From contig VZRR01008003.1 of assembly GCA_013398015.1 (NCBI GenBank), positions 66,912 through 130,911 of the forward strand: a stretch of 64,000 nucleotides of DNA, read 5' to 3'. A model generated the notes under the pieces. The model was not told the origin of the DNA, did not search any database, and saw only the letters and a list, made by a program, of their open reading frames with translations. Within the stretch, counting starts at the first letter, position 1. Every line of letters begins with the position of its first letter. The position numbers and the translations under genes are program-made. Shown here piece after piece: positions 1 through 13,573 of this stretch. This stretch comes from Oreocharis arfaki. Lineage: Eukaryota; Chordata; Aves; Passeriformes; Paramythiidae.

Positions 1-1298
1 AATTTAATTGGAAGTTGAATGCTGTATTACCTTTAAAAATCACATGCCTCTTTCTGTATTAGACATTCAGGGACTATTTTGGGGGCCTGGAGCCCAATTC
101 AGGCTTTTAAATGTACTGTGAGACCCCTCAGGTCCCAACTCAGCATTTTCTTTCAAACTTACATGCCTTTATTCCTAAAATATTCAATTGAACTATGTCA
201 CAGGTGCTAAATCCTATTAACATAAAACTCATTTTTGTATCTACCAGCCCTGTTATGCTGGTAAATTGTGATGAGGATATGGAACAGCCTTTATGGGCAC
301 ATTTTCAGTTCCTGAAGTTTCCCACTGTGAAAGTGAGAAAACTCTTGACATCTTCCAATTTTCAGTGATTTATTGAATCATAGATTGGAAGAGACCTTAA
401 AGCTCATCCAGTTCCAGCCCCCTGCCATGGACAGGGAACCTTCCACTTAACCAGGCTGCTCCAAGCCCTGTCCAACCTAGCCTTGGACACTGCCAGGGAT
501 GGGGCAGCCACAGCTTCTGTGGGCACCCTGTGCCAGTGACTCAGCAGTGGTCTGTGTGCTGCACATTAAACATTCAGTGCAACTCACACAAAAATTCATT
601 TCATCAACAATGAGCTCTCTTGAGCTCTGAAACTTCATACATCAACACAAACTTCCCTCCAGTGCACTTGTAAGAAGTTCTTGTGCCTTTCTCACATGCA
701 CTAATTGCAGCCAGCTGTTAAACAGATGGTCTTGGTGGTATCAGTAGGACACCACTTATTTAACAGTTTCTAAAAAAAGTGAGACAAGGAAAGAAGTAAA
801 TGTTTGTTTAGGCAGCAGGACCCACATAATTGCATTAATCCCAGCCCTTGCCTGGACACAGCATTTCCTCTGTGGTAACCCATAAGAAATTAATTGAAAA
901 ATATCATAGGTCAATTAGAAAAACATTTCATACTTTCAATGAAAGTAGGATGTCTTGATAAATATTCTGCAAAGATAAAATGCAATGAAGAACCTTTTAG
1001 GATTACATTTCTCTCTGCACCTCAGCTATCCATCACTTTGGTTCTGCATTAACCTTCTGGATGTGTTATGCTGTTCAGAAACTGTCCTCAGGACTCACAT
1101 CCCATTTTGGCAAACACAGTGCAAAAGGCAGGCCTTAAAAGTTCACTAAAAAATATTTAACTGTTGGTCTTTTCTCAAGCAGCTCTTTCAGTGACCTTCA
1201 CATAGCACGCCTTAAATATATTGCTGTTTTGGAAGGGAGGGATTCCAGCTTCTCCCGGGGTGTGACTGAAAATTATCAGTCGGTGATCTTTCTTTCAG
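1..1298 (+). other. VAT1L: VAT1L intron (partial)
   Basis: Non-coding sequence upstream of the first recognisable VAT1L exon. It ends in a pyrimidine-rich tract and a CAG acceptor (AG at 1297-1298). Apart from the CR1 fragment at about 375-545 I see no exon or RNA gene. Earlier VAT1L exons must lie outside the window. Confidence 0.75.
375..545 (-). repeat. CR1 LINE fragment, 3' end
   Basis: The stretch begins GAATCATAGA-TTGGAAGAGACC and continues through CCATGGACAGGGA and CCAGGGATGGGGCA. This is the reverse complement of the avian CR1 3' region, whose tail is ATTCTATGA-like. Only about 170 nt of the 3' end is present, as is usual for 5'-truncated CR1 copies. Right boundary is approximate. 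Confidence 0.9.
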
Positions 1299-1382
1299 GT
1301 GAAGGAGGCCATGCAGAGAATCCATGACCGAGGAAATATAGGAAAACTCATTCTGGATGTGGAGAAAGCACCCACTCCCCTG
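1299..1382 (+). CDS. VAT1L: VAT1L penultimate coding exon
   Basis: 84 nt, 28 whole codons, phase 0 at both ends. It is flanked by TTTCAG (acceptor) and GTGAGT (donor). It encodes VKEAMQRIHD...EKAPTPL. Confidence 0.93.
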
Positions 1383-3351
1383 GTGAGTGCAAAGCACTAC
1401 AGACATGATGTACAGCCAGGCACGATACAGCCTGGCAGTGACTTCTGGACACATGTCCCTTGCAATGCTTTTTTGACACTGATTTCTTCTAAATCCATAG
1501 CACCCAAATACCACCAGTAACCATAAGTTGTGTATTAAACTCAAAGTATAATGTACTTCCTGAAGTGCCAGCAGTTACTTTTCTATACTGAATGACTATA
1601 TCCTTCTCAAAAAATGTGCCTGCAAGTGTTGGATCTGGGTAAAACTGCCACGTGTCTTTCTGTCCTTGTGATGGAAAACAAAAAGACATTTCTCAAGCTA
1701 AAAAATTCCTGAATTAATAAGTGGATTCAAAGGGAAAAAGCCCAGTCAATAGTGTTTTAGTGTGCAAACATGAAAGTGCTTTCTGATTCCCACACTAAAG
1801 TTAGAGTATACTTTTGGTAGGAATTTAGTTTACTGGTTTTTTCTAATGTATGAAGTATAATATGTAAATATTTCTAGAAATGTCCTGAAGGAAGATAGTA
1901 GTGATGGAGCTCTGGATTTGGAGCACTTAGCATGGTACAGAAACCTTTCAGAGAGCAGTGGTAAATGAAAGCCAGGCTCATGCCTGAGCATTCACTGCTG
2001 GAAAGAGCAGTAAAGAAGGTAATGTAAGACCGACTTCAGATCAATACTGATATATGAAGTTTGTTTTCAGACCTGAGATACCTCCCATTTCAAAAGAACA
2101 GAAAAGAACCTGGACTTGCAGTAAAGCTCTTGCTCTAAAACTGCCCCCAAATCTCATACAAAATCTCTGTAAGGAAAAGGAAGGCTTTGAGGACCTCATG
2201 TGTGGAGCAATACACTTTTACAAAAGGGTGTTAACTCAAAAATATGGGTAACTTCAGAGCAATGCTTTCCTGCATAAAAATCAGGTTCTGTTTGAGATTT
2301 TTATTTCCAGCAGAGGCTAATAATCAAACAGAGAAGGAACATCACTGCATTTCTCTTTTAAAAATAAGTGGGTCCCTTGCTTACTTGGTTTTGAAGTAGT
2401 TATAAGCTAATACTTGTGTCCTAAGAGAGGTAATGTGGGTGTATAAGAGAATCCAGTCACACTAATCTGTGCTGTTAAACACTACTCCCATCCAGTGAAC
2501 CAGACTCCTGTGCCTCCACAGACCTGTCACACTGACAGGGTGAAGTGCTGGAGAGTCCTGCAACTTTACATAGCTTCTAATAAATATTTCCACAGAAAAA
2601 AACCCACAGTGTACTCCTTAAATGCTGTTCTGAACTACAGATTTCTTCAATTGCCTACTGCCTGTGCAGGCGTCTTCAGTAAAATATGAAAATGCCGTTT
2701 CTGCCCACTCCTGTATGATCTGGGATCTGCACTCTGTCGTGGGTGTATTCTGTCAGCATCTACACATCCACTGCTCTATAAAGTTTCATTGGGTTTTTAA
2801 TACATAAAAGAAAGGAAATTGCCCCCTGAGTTTTCACACTGTGCCTCAGATGGGGCCATCTATTAGCCTGTTCCTGGAAGAGCAGATACAGGAGTTGTAA
2901 GCCAGAGGTCCCACATTCTGTAAACTTCCCACACAGCTGTGTTTCCTATCCAAGAGCCTTACTATGAGTTTACTACTAGTGCACAGAGCAGGGTCCACGT
3001 GCAGAGCAGCTGTCCTACAGACAGCTTTCTGTTAGGAAATAGAGCTGTGAGCCGTGGGGGAGCAGCTTGCAGGTTTAGCTGGAAGTGGTGGAGTGCTAGC
3101 AAAGGCTTTGCACGGACAGAATGTTTATTTTCGTGTGGCAACCCTGTCTTCTTGAGTTTCCAAAATTGCTTTATCAAATGAATCGGAGTGAAATAAGGAG
3201 GAATCAAAGGGGGAGAAAGGTGCTCTGACGTCCTTCATCTTTCGTGGTGCAGATGGCCAACGACAGCACGGAGACGAGCGAGGCTGGAGAGGAGGAGGAG
3301 GACCACGAAGGGGACAATGAGAACAAGGAGCGCATGCCCTTCATCCAGTAG
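1299..3351 (+). CDS. VAT1L: VAT1L 3' end, two terminal coding exons (1299-1382, 3253-3351)
   Basis: Vesicle amine transport protein 1-like, a member of the zinc-free quinone-oxidoreductase-like (MDR) family related to VAT1; its substrate is not established. Seen here: exon 1299-1382 encodes 28 residues including KEAMQRIHDRGNIGKLILD, the last part of the reductase fold. It ends at CTG|GTGAGT. The next exon, 3253-3351, encodes an acidic tail (ETSEAGEEEEDHEGD) ending MPFIQ and TAG. Both junctions are phase 0. The tail and final MPFIQ match what I know of vertebrate VAT1L and separate it from VAT1. The rest of the gene is off the left edge, so completeness cannot be judged. Confidence 0.93.
3253..3351 (+). 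CDS. VAT1L: VAT1L last coding exon
   Basis: 99 nt including the TAG stop at 3349-3351. The acceptor is GGTGCAG just before 3253. It encodes an acidic, low-complexity C-terminus that ends RMPFIQ. Confidence 0.93.
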   Translation: MANDSTETSEAGEEEEDHEGDNENKERMPFIQ

Positions 3352-3835
3352 CAGCCAGAGGCGGGGGCGGCAGGAGGAGTCGCGAAGGAGAAGGGAACAA
3401 GACTGGGAAATCTCTTCTGTGCATCAGTGAACAAATGCTGTAGTACAGTGTGTGTTGTATTTGTTTGCAGTCAGCTGAGCTATGAGCTGTTGATCATTGT
3501 TGTTTTGAACTCAAGTGCCATTCTCATCCAGTGCAGTATTACGACATTTCTGTGTAATACCCAGTTTCCCTGTAGGAGTCCCATGGATTTTTCTGTTCTT
3601 GTTTGAAAGCCTTATTAACTTACTGTGTAATTTTAGATGGACATCTTTCTCATGCAAATTCCAACATCTTGCATAAAGTTATTTGGGAGGTTTGGGCTTT
3701 TTTTTTTCTGCAAGTTGGAAACAGTAAAAAAAAAAAAAATCCCCACTTTCTGTCTGAAAGATTCTAGAAACTGGAGGGATAATTTTATATTTCTGAACTT
3801 TCAGTGTTAAAATAGTTTTCCTTTAACGAACCACA

Positions 3836-3841
3836 AATAAA
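3836..3841 (+). terminator. VAT1L: Poly(A) signal AATAAA, proximal VAT1L
   Basis: Canonical hexamer 485 nt after the VAT1L stop, followed by sequence with T-rich stretches. Confidence 0.5.
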
Positions 3842-6076
3842 AGTTGCAACAACGATGACTTTTCATTTTCCTCAGTCATACTTCATAATTTCATAAGGAA
3901 TCCTATCTTCCTTTTCCAAAGTACCTCATCTGGAATCATGGAATCTGAAATTGTGCAAGAAATCATTAATTTAGAGGCTTTGATCAACATCTTCTGGTAA
4001 GGACACATTGACTCATATGTCAAATTCAAACCAATTTGAAATTTCATTTTTAAGTAGCATTGGTAAGGATCACTTATCAGGATGTGGAAAGAAATTTGGT
4101 GATGGAGTTTATTGCTCTGAAATCGCTAATGTGTGGTCAACTGTCAGGCTGGAGCTGAACTCCTGCAGAGGTTAACCCTGTAAAAAATGAGGTTTGGCCT
4201 TAATCCCACTATGAATCATGCACAGGGATAACTTTTATCTAGGTGAGTTGTTCTATCAAAAGCTCTGCTCCATCTGTACAGTTACATTTATAATTATTTA
4301 CAGGATCAAGTATTCAAAGACCAGCTAGTCTTATCTACCTCCCACTAGTGGAAACTATATCTAAACATAAAAAAGTGAATATTTTTTCCACATCCTTCAC
4401 CTGTCCAAACAGCAGCTACTCAGGTTCTCAACTGTCTTGTTAAAACAGTTATTTTAAAATGACTGCAGTCATGTACAGTAGAAATGCTGAAGGACTGGCA
4501 GAGACCTTGCATAATGCCTACAGCTTTGAATTAATATTCTTTTCAAAAGAAAGTATTTACCCAGACATGACTAGTTGTTCACCTTAATCTACAAGTAGCA
4601 TGTTGTGATAGAAGTTAAAAATTAATACAGAAAAATGAAAAGGGGGGGCTTCTCAGGCTTTTCTCAGTGTGAGAGGACTTCTGGGTCTGGATGACTTTTA
4701 TGTGTGGTTTTAGAAGATTCTCATTATGTTTTTTCTGTTTGATTGGTTTTGCTGCCTGAGCATTAATGTCCATCTCTTTACACTGTACTCATGAAATCAC
4801 TGTCAGATAATTGTGCAGATGGTTCATTCTGAAGGAGTTTCCCTTGGGTTGAACAAATTCAAAAATAACAGCAAGAAATAACTGTGGACAAAAATGCCAA
4901 AAAGCTTTTGAACTATTAATCCAACCAGAACTTCATTTTTCTCTTCATTATGGTTGAGTTTCTTTTCAAGCTAGACTTGCCTACACTTCCAGTGCCATTT
5001 CGGACCCAAGCAGGGACTTTATCCACAGAAAAAAATAAGTATTCAGTGAGAGTTTTCTATTTTTTGGGCTTGCCAGTTGGACTTTCAAGAAGGGCCATTA
5101 AGTTTTCATGACTCATCAGCTGACAGCAGTAGGAAACATGCCCAATTTTGTTTTGCAGCTAGTGTAATGATATTGTCCTGCAACAGACCTTAACATAACT
5201 AGGAATTTTGATTTGACGCCAAAGTGAGCAATATTGCTGGTGACCTTCGAGCTGGCAGTAAGTGGCATTCTCAAGGCCTTAAATTAGTAGGGCAAGCAGA
5301 ATAGCAAACCCATTCTTCTGTTCTAAACCACAGTCTGGTGGGCTCTACTTCTAAATTACCCTGCAAGACAAATATGGGTGATCTTGGTCATGGCCACAGA
5401 CACCACAGGGACAACAATCACATAATTTTGGCTAGTTCTTTCTGGTTTTGTTAGCAAGGCAAAAAATACTCTTCATGCTAATTCATACCAATTTTAGGGC
5501 CATTTTCTGATCAGCAGAATATCAGGTAATTGCAGTGAGTACAAAGGAATACTTCTGGAACTACCTGAGTGCACCACGGCTGAGTGTGACCATCAGCAAG
5601 CTAAACTCTGCTCTGTGTTTTGCTGGTACCAATATGGCATGTAGGGAGGTTGCTGCTGAAATGAATGGAAGTTTTCCAGGCATCCATTCTGGAAGCGGGA
5701 TGTGTGCTAGCAGAATTTGGCCCACAAGCCCTCAGTACCTTTCAGGAGACCACAAGCAGTAGTATCACACCTGGAGGGGTGGAGGCAGTGCTTTTCAAAC
5801 TGGTGAAGCCAAGGCTTGTCACTGACCAAGTCTTACTGTAGCAGAAATGAAGGTTTGTGCTTACTACTGACAGTGTTGTTTAAACAACTCTGAGACAATT
5901 GGATAGCTTCTTCAAGTGAAACAAATTATTTCTCAATTTGCCTTAAAGGAACTGTGAAAGCTTCTTTAACTTAAGCCTGATTGAAGTGAACTGAAACACT
6001 GTTTAATTGTATTTGTTGCTTTAGAGCTTTTGTTATATTGTGCCTACAAAGCAAATTATGTTTACACAAAAATATA

Positions 6077-6082
6077 AATAAA
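6077..6082 (+). terminator. VAT1L: Poly(A) signal AATAAA, distal VAT1L
   Basis: Canonical hexamer inside an AT-rich block (ATATAAATAAAATG), with T-rich sequence about 30 nt downstream. It fits the end of a long 3' UTR of about 2.7 kb. Confidence 0.5.
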
Positions 6083-6100
6083 ATGTTGAGCATAGCATTA

Positions 6101-9100
6101 TCCTTGGCCTCTATGTTTTATTCTAGTATTATGGTCACATTAGGGAACTGACTTGGAACTGCTTAAGAGGAAAATATTTGAGGTCTTATTTTCCATTTTG
6201 GTCACTGTGGGATATACAAAGAAATTATTTTGTCTATTACAGAGTAAATCGAGGTTATTAAAACTGCTGTGTGCTGCTTTACAGAACATTAACAATGTAG
6301 TTATAAAATTTTGAATGTCACAGTCTAAGAAATTCAGAACATTAAAGAAACACCTTTCACTAAGTGTTTAGGGAAGTGTATTTTGATATGAAGAGAAACT
6401 AGTTTCCAGAAGTTTAGGACTCAGACTACCACACAGGTTATCCTCAGAGAGACAGCTCCTTTCAGAAATTAGAATTCTCTGATGGAATAATCTTAAAATA
6501 GAATCCAAAAGCAGTCACCACCAGATTAGCTTCTAGAAAGCAGGAGGACATGACTGAGTTTTGAATACCATTCCCCTGGGCCTTGGTCTTAACCCAGGGC
6601 TCCGTGTCTTTGGAAGAACTGGTGATGGTTACCAAAGCCTCCCGTCATCTCCAGTCTGTACTTGAGTACATGGCTTTAAAGGTCTCCCTGCATGAGGGAA
6701 AGAAGTGAATGAACTTCAGTTTAATATCTGAACAAAGAGGGAGTGTTGGGTTTGGTTAATTCAAGTCACTCAGGACACACTCCAAAGCCTGTGATGTCCC
6801 TGGAAAATCTCACTTCAGTAGTTACCAAATCTGCTCTATAACCTCAGAGCTCATAGGAACACTGCCGAGTGTGAAGAGGAGCTGAGTAAATTTCTGCCCT
6901 CTGTCTTCAAGCCTTAATAAGCAAGTAATGATCAGTGTGTCCCTAATCACAGGGTCAGGATGAGGCTGAAAGCAAACAGCCATAGCCTTTTGCAAATTCT
7001 CTGTGATTACCACTAAAGCTCTGCCTTCCCCAGCTTTCCCACCGGGCCATCTGCAGTGCCCTGTCACACACACTGCCACAGAGCAGGATGTGGCAGGTTG
7101 CCTTTGTGCAGCATCTGCATGAAATGCAAAAATCCTCCTTGGATCCTCAGTATCCCTGGTTCTCACCTCATCCTCCATTTTGTGCTTCCTCTCTCATTTT
7201 CTGTGAGCTTAGTGGTTCCTCCTGATGGGGTTTTGTCAGGAAAGATTCTCCTAGTTTGGCTACGATTGCCAGCACACCTGCCCAGCTCCGGGAGAACTGT
7301 GTGGGAGTTTCTCCCCCTGGCAGCACTCGGGTCCCTTGATGTGAGCCAGTGCTTTGTTCCACTGCAGAAAGAGCCAGAACAATCCACACACTCTAACTGC
7401 TATCTGCATCAAAGCAGCTTTCTCCCAAGTCATTTGTGACACCTGGGCAAACATCCCAGTGTTCTGTGAGAGGTTAGAGCATGAATGTGAGTGTTGCTTT
7501 ATCTGCTCAGTCCTGCCCTGCTGATTGATGGTACCCAGCTGACCCTACCCAAGCCATTGCTCCTGTGCTTGCCTGGCCTGGCTCTGTCACCTCCCCATCA
7601 GCACTGGGCAGGAACTGGAAGGCACTGGGAGAACAGTGCAGGTGAGGAAGAGGTAGAGGATGAATGTGGGAAAAAAAACTGAATTGTGTATCTCTGCCCT
7701 AGAGTAACGAGCGAGTAGGATTTGAAGCACGTTTTCTGCTGATTCATGTGCGTGCTTGGAGGGGGTCCTGGCCCTTCTCTGAAGGGGTTACAGAGTCCCT
7801 GCAATACTCTATCGTTGTTCTCTGGTTGCACTTCAGGAAAAGCAATTTTTCATCTTCATAGAATATGGGTCATGTCCACTTTCATCCCCCACAGAGTGTG
7901 ACAGAGAAATTCCAGGTGGATTTAACACATGTGGATTAACCCTTCACATATAGAAACCTTTCTTCTCACTTACGGGAACTGCAGGCATTTTGGGCAAGAT
8001 GAGGAAAAAAGGGGAAGGAACAAGTATTGACAGCCTTCATAGTGATTGTCCTGCCTCTTAAAAGCTCCTACACCTGCCATCATGTAAGATCAGCTTTCAT
8101 TTAGGAAGGAACAGCCTGCACAGTTAGTCAAAGCTTTGAAACTGTCTCAACTAAAACATAATGTAAAAAATCAAAAGAAGACTTTTTCAGCTTCTGAATC
8201 TGCATGGTGTTTAATGCTTGATACAGATATCACCATTCAACCGGGGCAGCCAGGGATTAAATGGGATTCAATTAAGAGGTGCCACTGGCACTTGTTAGTT
8301 TAGGACCAGCAGCTCCCAGCTACTTGAAAGAGGCAGAGGGTTGTGGTTTGGGGTATGAGGTCTCTGACTCAGGGAGGGCTGCAGAGGTGGGGACTTGCTT
8401 CTTTTCCTTCACAGATTAGGAGGGCTTCAATTTGTCTGGAAGAGCTGCTTTTTCTTGCTGAGGCACTACGTTTAGCCCAAAGAACTGGGAAAAGTACTGA
8501 AGGAAAGCCTGTTTTACTGTGAGTGCTGAGGGGTTGGGGAGTAGCAGGGGAGCATTTCTCTGGGGCAGGTTTGCTCTTAGGCCCACAGGTGTGAAGTGCC
8601 TGGGCCTCCCATGCCCACAGCTGCTGCAATCTGCCCCTCCTGCCCAGCCCAGGGGCTCTGCCAGTCCCGCTCCATCGGCCTCCTGCTCCCTGCTGGAAGG
8701 ACCTCTGCCTCTGCCAGAGCTGGAAATGTGCTACGTCCTGCCAGACACTGGCTGTGTCCCTGCCAAACATCATCTCCCTGACAAGCTGCAGGTTGCAGTA
8801 CAAATCCTGTTGTGCCTGTCTGCTGGGTAATCTATGTAAATACATGGGGAGCTGGGGCTCACCGTGTCGTGCAGCAGGACACGATGCAGCATCTTCCTGC
8901 CTTGGAAGAACACAGTGAGATGGCAGAGATGCTGGATGCATTATCTGTGATAAGGATTTCTCTCTTTGGGCCACCCAGGTAATAAGCTAATAACGAAACA
9001 TTTGTAAAGGCTGGTGTGCAAAGTTTGCTGAGCGGTCACTGAGGTGTCTTCTGTTGTGACACGCATTCTGTGGCCTGGAGCCCTGTTAGATCTGTGATGT

Positions 9101-12100
9101 TTTCCAGAGGCTTCTAGGAGAGAACATTTATTTTGTTGCTAACACAGAAGAGAGATGATGATGAGTTAAGTGTTTTTCTAAATCAGATTGATTTGGCAGA
9201 TTATTTTTCTGTTTCTCTGCTGCTGTTTTTCCTTCTAGCATCTGCATTTCGTATTAGAAATATTTTCCCACTGTAAAAAAATAATCAAGTCTCCTGTGAC
9301 TCACCAAGTATCTCTTTGCTTATACAAAAGCATCCCTTTGAGTTTCTGAACCATTTCTGCTGTAGAAAGGAAAAATGAAATTATTTGTCCAATGCCATAA
9401 TACTGCCATTTGGTTTAAGGACTTATGGTTCTTCGGCATTTAATTCTCAATTTACCAAAGGAATCCTAATTAACAGCAGCTGAGCTGGAAGTTTTGCCTG
9501 CATGGCTCACAGCTATGTGTCAAATCATACCTGCTCCAAAGCAATGGAGATGCACAGAATCATGTTCTGAACCCCCTCAGATAAGGCCCGGTCAGAAAAG
9601 CTCCATAAAAACATAGGGATTTGACAGACAATAATCTAAATTTTCCTTGCTTTCCCATCAGATAATTTGGAGCATGAACCAACACTGAATGTTGTTCATT
9701 ATAAGAATTTTCTGCGATTTTCTTGATCGTTCTCTCCACGCACATCTGAATAACCGCCTCTGGTAAAGGCATCCCAGGGAAAGGAGTGACCCCCAAACCC
9801 AGCAAGTGCCTGGATTCAGAGGAGGCTGCAGATCCAGCGCTTCTGGCTCATCCTCACCTGGTGAGTAGAGCTGAGGTTGCTCCATCTGAGGATCAGCTGG
9901 GAAATGGTGTTGCATAGTGGGCTGTAAAAACGAGTGCCATCATGAAGTCTGATTGCCAGGGGATGCTGAATCCACAGAGCTGTGCTGTGTTTGTGCAGGG
10001 TGGCACTAGAGAGGGCAGTGCCCAGGCTCAGCACAGGCACAGGGCAGGAGATTTACAGAGGGCTCAGTAAATTAAAAATAAAGAAATAAATGATAAATTA
10101 AAGATTTCTTTTTAAGGTCTCACTTGAAAGATCGATCTGGAACCATTCACCCAAACGTGCTGGATGCCACTGGCTATCCTGCACCACGCTTGCTCTTGCC
10201 AGTTCTCGCCATTCACACATTAAATGTCTCATTTCAATACTGTATTTCTTGCAGCACATTCCCTGAGGTTTAACTTAATAAAGCATACATAATATGATTC
10301 ATATGAGATCTTTGATCTGTGCTTTGTTCAACATGTCAGCAGTGGATAAAGTCATTACAGTGTTCTGTTCACTAATCAACCAGCAAAACAGGAAAATAAA
10401 AGGGTAATTGTTGCAAGCTTCCTTCCTTATTTTCATTAAGATGGCAAGCTCAACTCGAACTGGAATCTCACAGGTCTCATCCCACTGGCTTTGATAGGAA
10501 CAGCATCAAGCTGATTAGTCCTCTAAATGAATCCAGTCATAGCTACAGCATTAAAAATTCAGCAAGTAATATTTATGTCCCTGTTGTAGCTGATTTTGTG
10601 GGGAAAAACCCCACAGGATTATTTTTAAAATCCTTGCTCAACTGTCCATGTTAAAATACACATTGCTAAACCCAATTACCTTTCTTAAGGATGCAGTATT
10701 TGTTTATACTAGGTTTTTTTGAGCCACTGGTGCAAGTAAATGATATAAAATGGAAAATCCTTGCAGTCAGAGGACCTGAGCTGTGGGTTTGTGCTGTGGG
10801 ATGGACTGGCTGGGGATGTAACTTGTCACCTTGTTATATGAGGCTGATTTACTCCATGGAGAGCCCATCGTATTATTTGAGGAAACACTATTGACAAAAG
10901 CAGGACAAACTATCCCCAGTTCCTTAGTGCAGCATTTTCACAACATTGAAACCCCAGCTATAAGGACATGTTTGACCTGATGAGTGTCTGTCTGCAGCTG
11001 CTCTTCCAAGAGTACTGAAGTATCTAGGAAATGTATAATCATCCTTTATGATGAGCCTGATCCTTTACTGGGTATGAGGCTGTAAAACAAAGGGAATTTA
11101 CCCTGAGAGTTAAACAGGCAGAGGAGAACCTGCTCTTTTCTCTTTTAACTTGTTGGATAAGCAATATAAAATCAGAGCTCTCCTGATCATTTCTAGGGTA
11201 CTGGAGACATCTGCTGGAAACGGGAATAAACTGCAGCAAGAATGTGCATGACAAAATGAATGAGGAACATTTCTGAGAAGTTTATATTTACACAGTGCCT
11301 AAATTGCTCAGCAAATGCTACAGTATTTTCCATTTGAAAGTATTATTTGAACATACTTGAATAAATAGCCTGTTCATTCCTGCTGTTCTTGTTGCCACAA
11401 ATTTCAGTTTCCAAAACCTGCAAGTCTGAATGCAGTCTCTGAATTCTCTTCATCCCCGATGTGTGATGTCATGCCACAGACATACATGGACAACACGTGG
11501 CATCATGTGCTGGCACTGAGGTCCAGGCCAGGTTTCCAGCTTTAACTGGATGTAACTTGTTAGTAGTTGGATACAGAAGACCACACAAATGTCTTTCCAT
11601 CTTTACATACAAATCTTGATTACAAACCAATTTCATACAAAACGTGTTGTGACTCCAGGTCCTCTTAAAAGAGCTTCCCAGAAAATTGTGTACAATCTGT
11701 CAGGGAGTGTGGCCCTGCATCTTGCACATCCCCAGCTGGTCCATCCCACAGTTCAGGGCCTCTCTCTGAGTGCACCTGGCTCGTGGGATTGTGGCACAGC
11801 AGGGATGCTGCACAGGGCTGGAAACACCTGGGAGACAGGCAGGGATGCAGGAGTGTGACATGGGGGTCACACATACCCCAAGCACACACAGAGTGGACGT
11901 GTCTTCAGCATCCGCCAACTCTGCCAGAGAATCTCATTTTTCAGGAAGAAAAGAAGACTAGGAGAAGTGGGGATTCGTGTCCCACTTTTCATGACCAACA
12001 GGCACTTTCAGGTAATGTTACAGCATGAATTCCTTCAGTTCTGAAGGAATGGGTCTGGTCTGTCCAGACCCATAGTTCCTTCTTATGAAATCTCCATAAA

Positions 12101-13074
12101 ACTCAGGTGTGTGCACCCTCTCAGGTATAACTGCATCCACCTTCTTGCAGATTCCTTCAGCTTTTCATTTAAACACTCCAGGGTTCTCCCAAACATGTAG
12201 GGCAGGGGCTGGAACACCCTGCAATTTCTGTAACGGACTCATCCTACTCATTAAATACTGCCAGCACTTCAGCCAGGGTCTGGCTGCACCTTAGACTGTG
12301 CAGGGACTGCATTTTATACAGACATTAACAAGCTGGCTTTGTGGTGGATAGCTTGAGTGTTATCAGTAAACAAGCTACAGAACACAGCACAAAAGACACA
12401 TAAATATCTGTTTTGCTCATCTGCACTGGTGGCCTTGCTCTTCTGGCTTCAGCACCCACCCCTGCTGGTTTCCAGGTCCTTAAGGACAGCAGCTCACAGG
12501 GCAGGAGGATGCTGAGCTGCCTTGCCATGATTCTTTCTGCCTGCACCAGAATTCTGCAGGAAAAGGCAACTGAGACTTTAAAAAGTCCTCACAGATTTCT
12601 GTGTTGTGTTCAGTAAAATTTTAGGAGCAGCTTTTGAAAAGATATCCCACAGTACCAGCATATCTGTGCATGTTCAAACACAGCCTGGGGGGTAGGAGAG
12701 CTGCATGGGAGGGGATGTTACACCAGGGACCTTTCCCAGTGGCCATCCCTCCCAGAGACAAATGCTATTTCTGACTGGACACACTGAGCCATTAGTGAAA
12801 ATTACATCTATACAGGTTAGTTTTTCTTTTTCCCTCTCAGCATCCTCGTGAGAGCATCGTCCAGTAGCTGATGTGTGGTTTGCACTTCCATCCCAGCACG
12901 TGGGCAGGGACATGCACAGAGCATGGAAGTAGGGCTTGGTGCAGGATTTGTCCTCCCCCCTCCCCAGCCCCCAGCAAGGCAGGGCTAATTCCCACTGCTT
13001 GAGTTTGCCTGCAGAGACAAGCAGATATCAAACATAAAATTAGGAGTTGGCTTTCGCATCCATGAAACATTAAT
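6101..13074. other. Intergenic, VAT1L to CLEC3A (left part)
   Basis: I see no exon with splice sites and recognisable protein, and no RNA gene. Open frames near 7056-7439 (+) and 8369-8974 (-) have no recognisable motifs and overlap frames on the other strand. The only structured item is the hairpin pair at 12029-12081. Confidence 0.6.
12029..12081. other. Two adjoining perfect hairpins
   Basis: ATTCCTTCAG-TT-CTGAAGGAAT occupies 12029-12050. ATGGGTCTGG-TCTGT-CCAGACCCAT occupies 12049-12073 and shares the AT. AAGGAA at 12044-12049 can also pair with TTCCTT at 12076-12081, lengthening the second stem and competing with the first. Function unknown; it may be the remnant of a palindromic mobile element. 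Confidence 0.6.
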
Positions 13075-13573
13075 TGATTGGGGTTAAAATTACAGTTAAT
13101 GAAGTTGTTAATTGGTTCTTGAAGTTAATAAGAGTTTGTGGTTCATGTTTTAAATGTTGAGTGTCGTTTTTGAGTGTTAAACAAAGTTTTAAGGTTTATT
13201 CTTTATTGAAAACTCCTGTCATAAGTTAAATAAATCCTNTATAAAACCTCGTGCAGGGCGGGAGGAGCTTTGCTTATTGCCCTCGGGTTCGCTGTCGGCA
13301 GGGCTCGGTGCCGTGGCAAAGGCCCTCGGATCTCTGTCAAGAGACTTTATTAACTGCTCTGCTGGAGATTAGCTCGAGCAACCCCCGCACCGCAGACCTC
13401 TGCCTTGGGCTTCACACCTCGTTGGTTTCAAAGAGTCTCCAATCCCTGCGTTCCCGGGTGTTTTGTTCTTTTTCTTACTAAGGAATTGGGACTTGTTATT
13501 TTTCTAAATAAGTTTTCCTTTAATAAATTACTTTTATTTTAATTCTAAATGAGAGTTGTCCTCATTCCTGACA
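13075..13573 (+). mobile_element. LTR-like retroelement fragment
   Basis: The block has LTR architecture: an AT-rich U3, TATAAAA at 13240-13246, a GC-rich leader, AATAAA at 13522-13527 and an end in TGACA at 13573. No coding region flanks it, so it would be a solo LTR. I could not find a convincing matching 5' terminus or target duplication, so the left boundary is approximate. An alternative is a decayed promoter-containing sequence of another kind. A single unresolved base lies at 13239. Confidence 0.45.

Larger units (their letters stand above)
3352..6100 (+). other. VAT1L: VAT1L 3' UTR (inferred)
   Basis: AT-rich sequence without coding signal follows the VAT1L stop. Two canonical AATAAA signals could end the transcript: 3836-3841 (short form) and 6077-6082 (long form). 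The T-tract near 3700 and A-tract near 3727 could form a weak hairpin. The extent is inference; transcript data would settle it. Confidence 0.55.

Noticed and set aside
8369..8974. 201-codon open frame on the minus strand
   Set aside because: No recognisable domain, compositionally biased (Gln, Ser, Arg, Pro), overlapped by frames on the other strand and without splice or promoter context.
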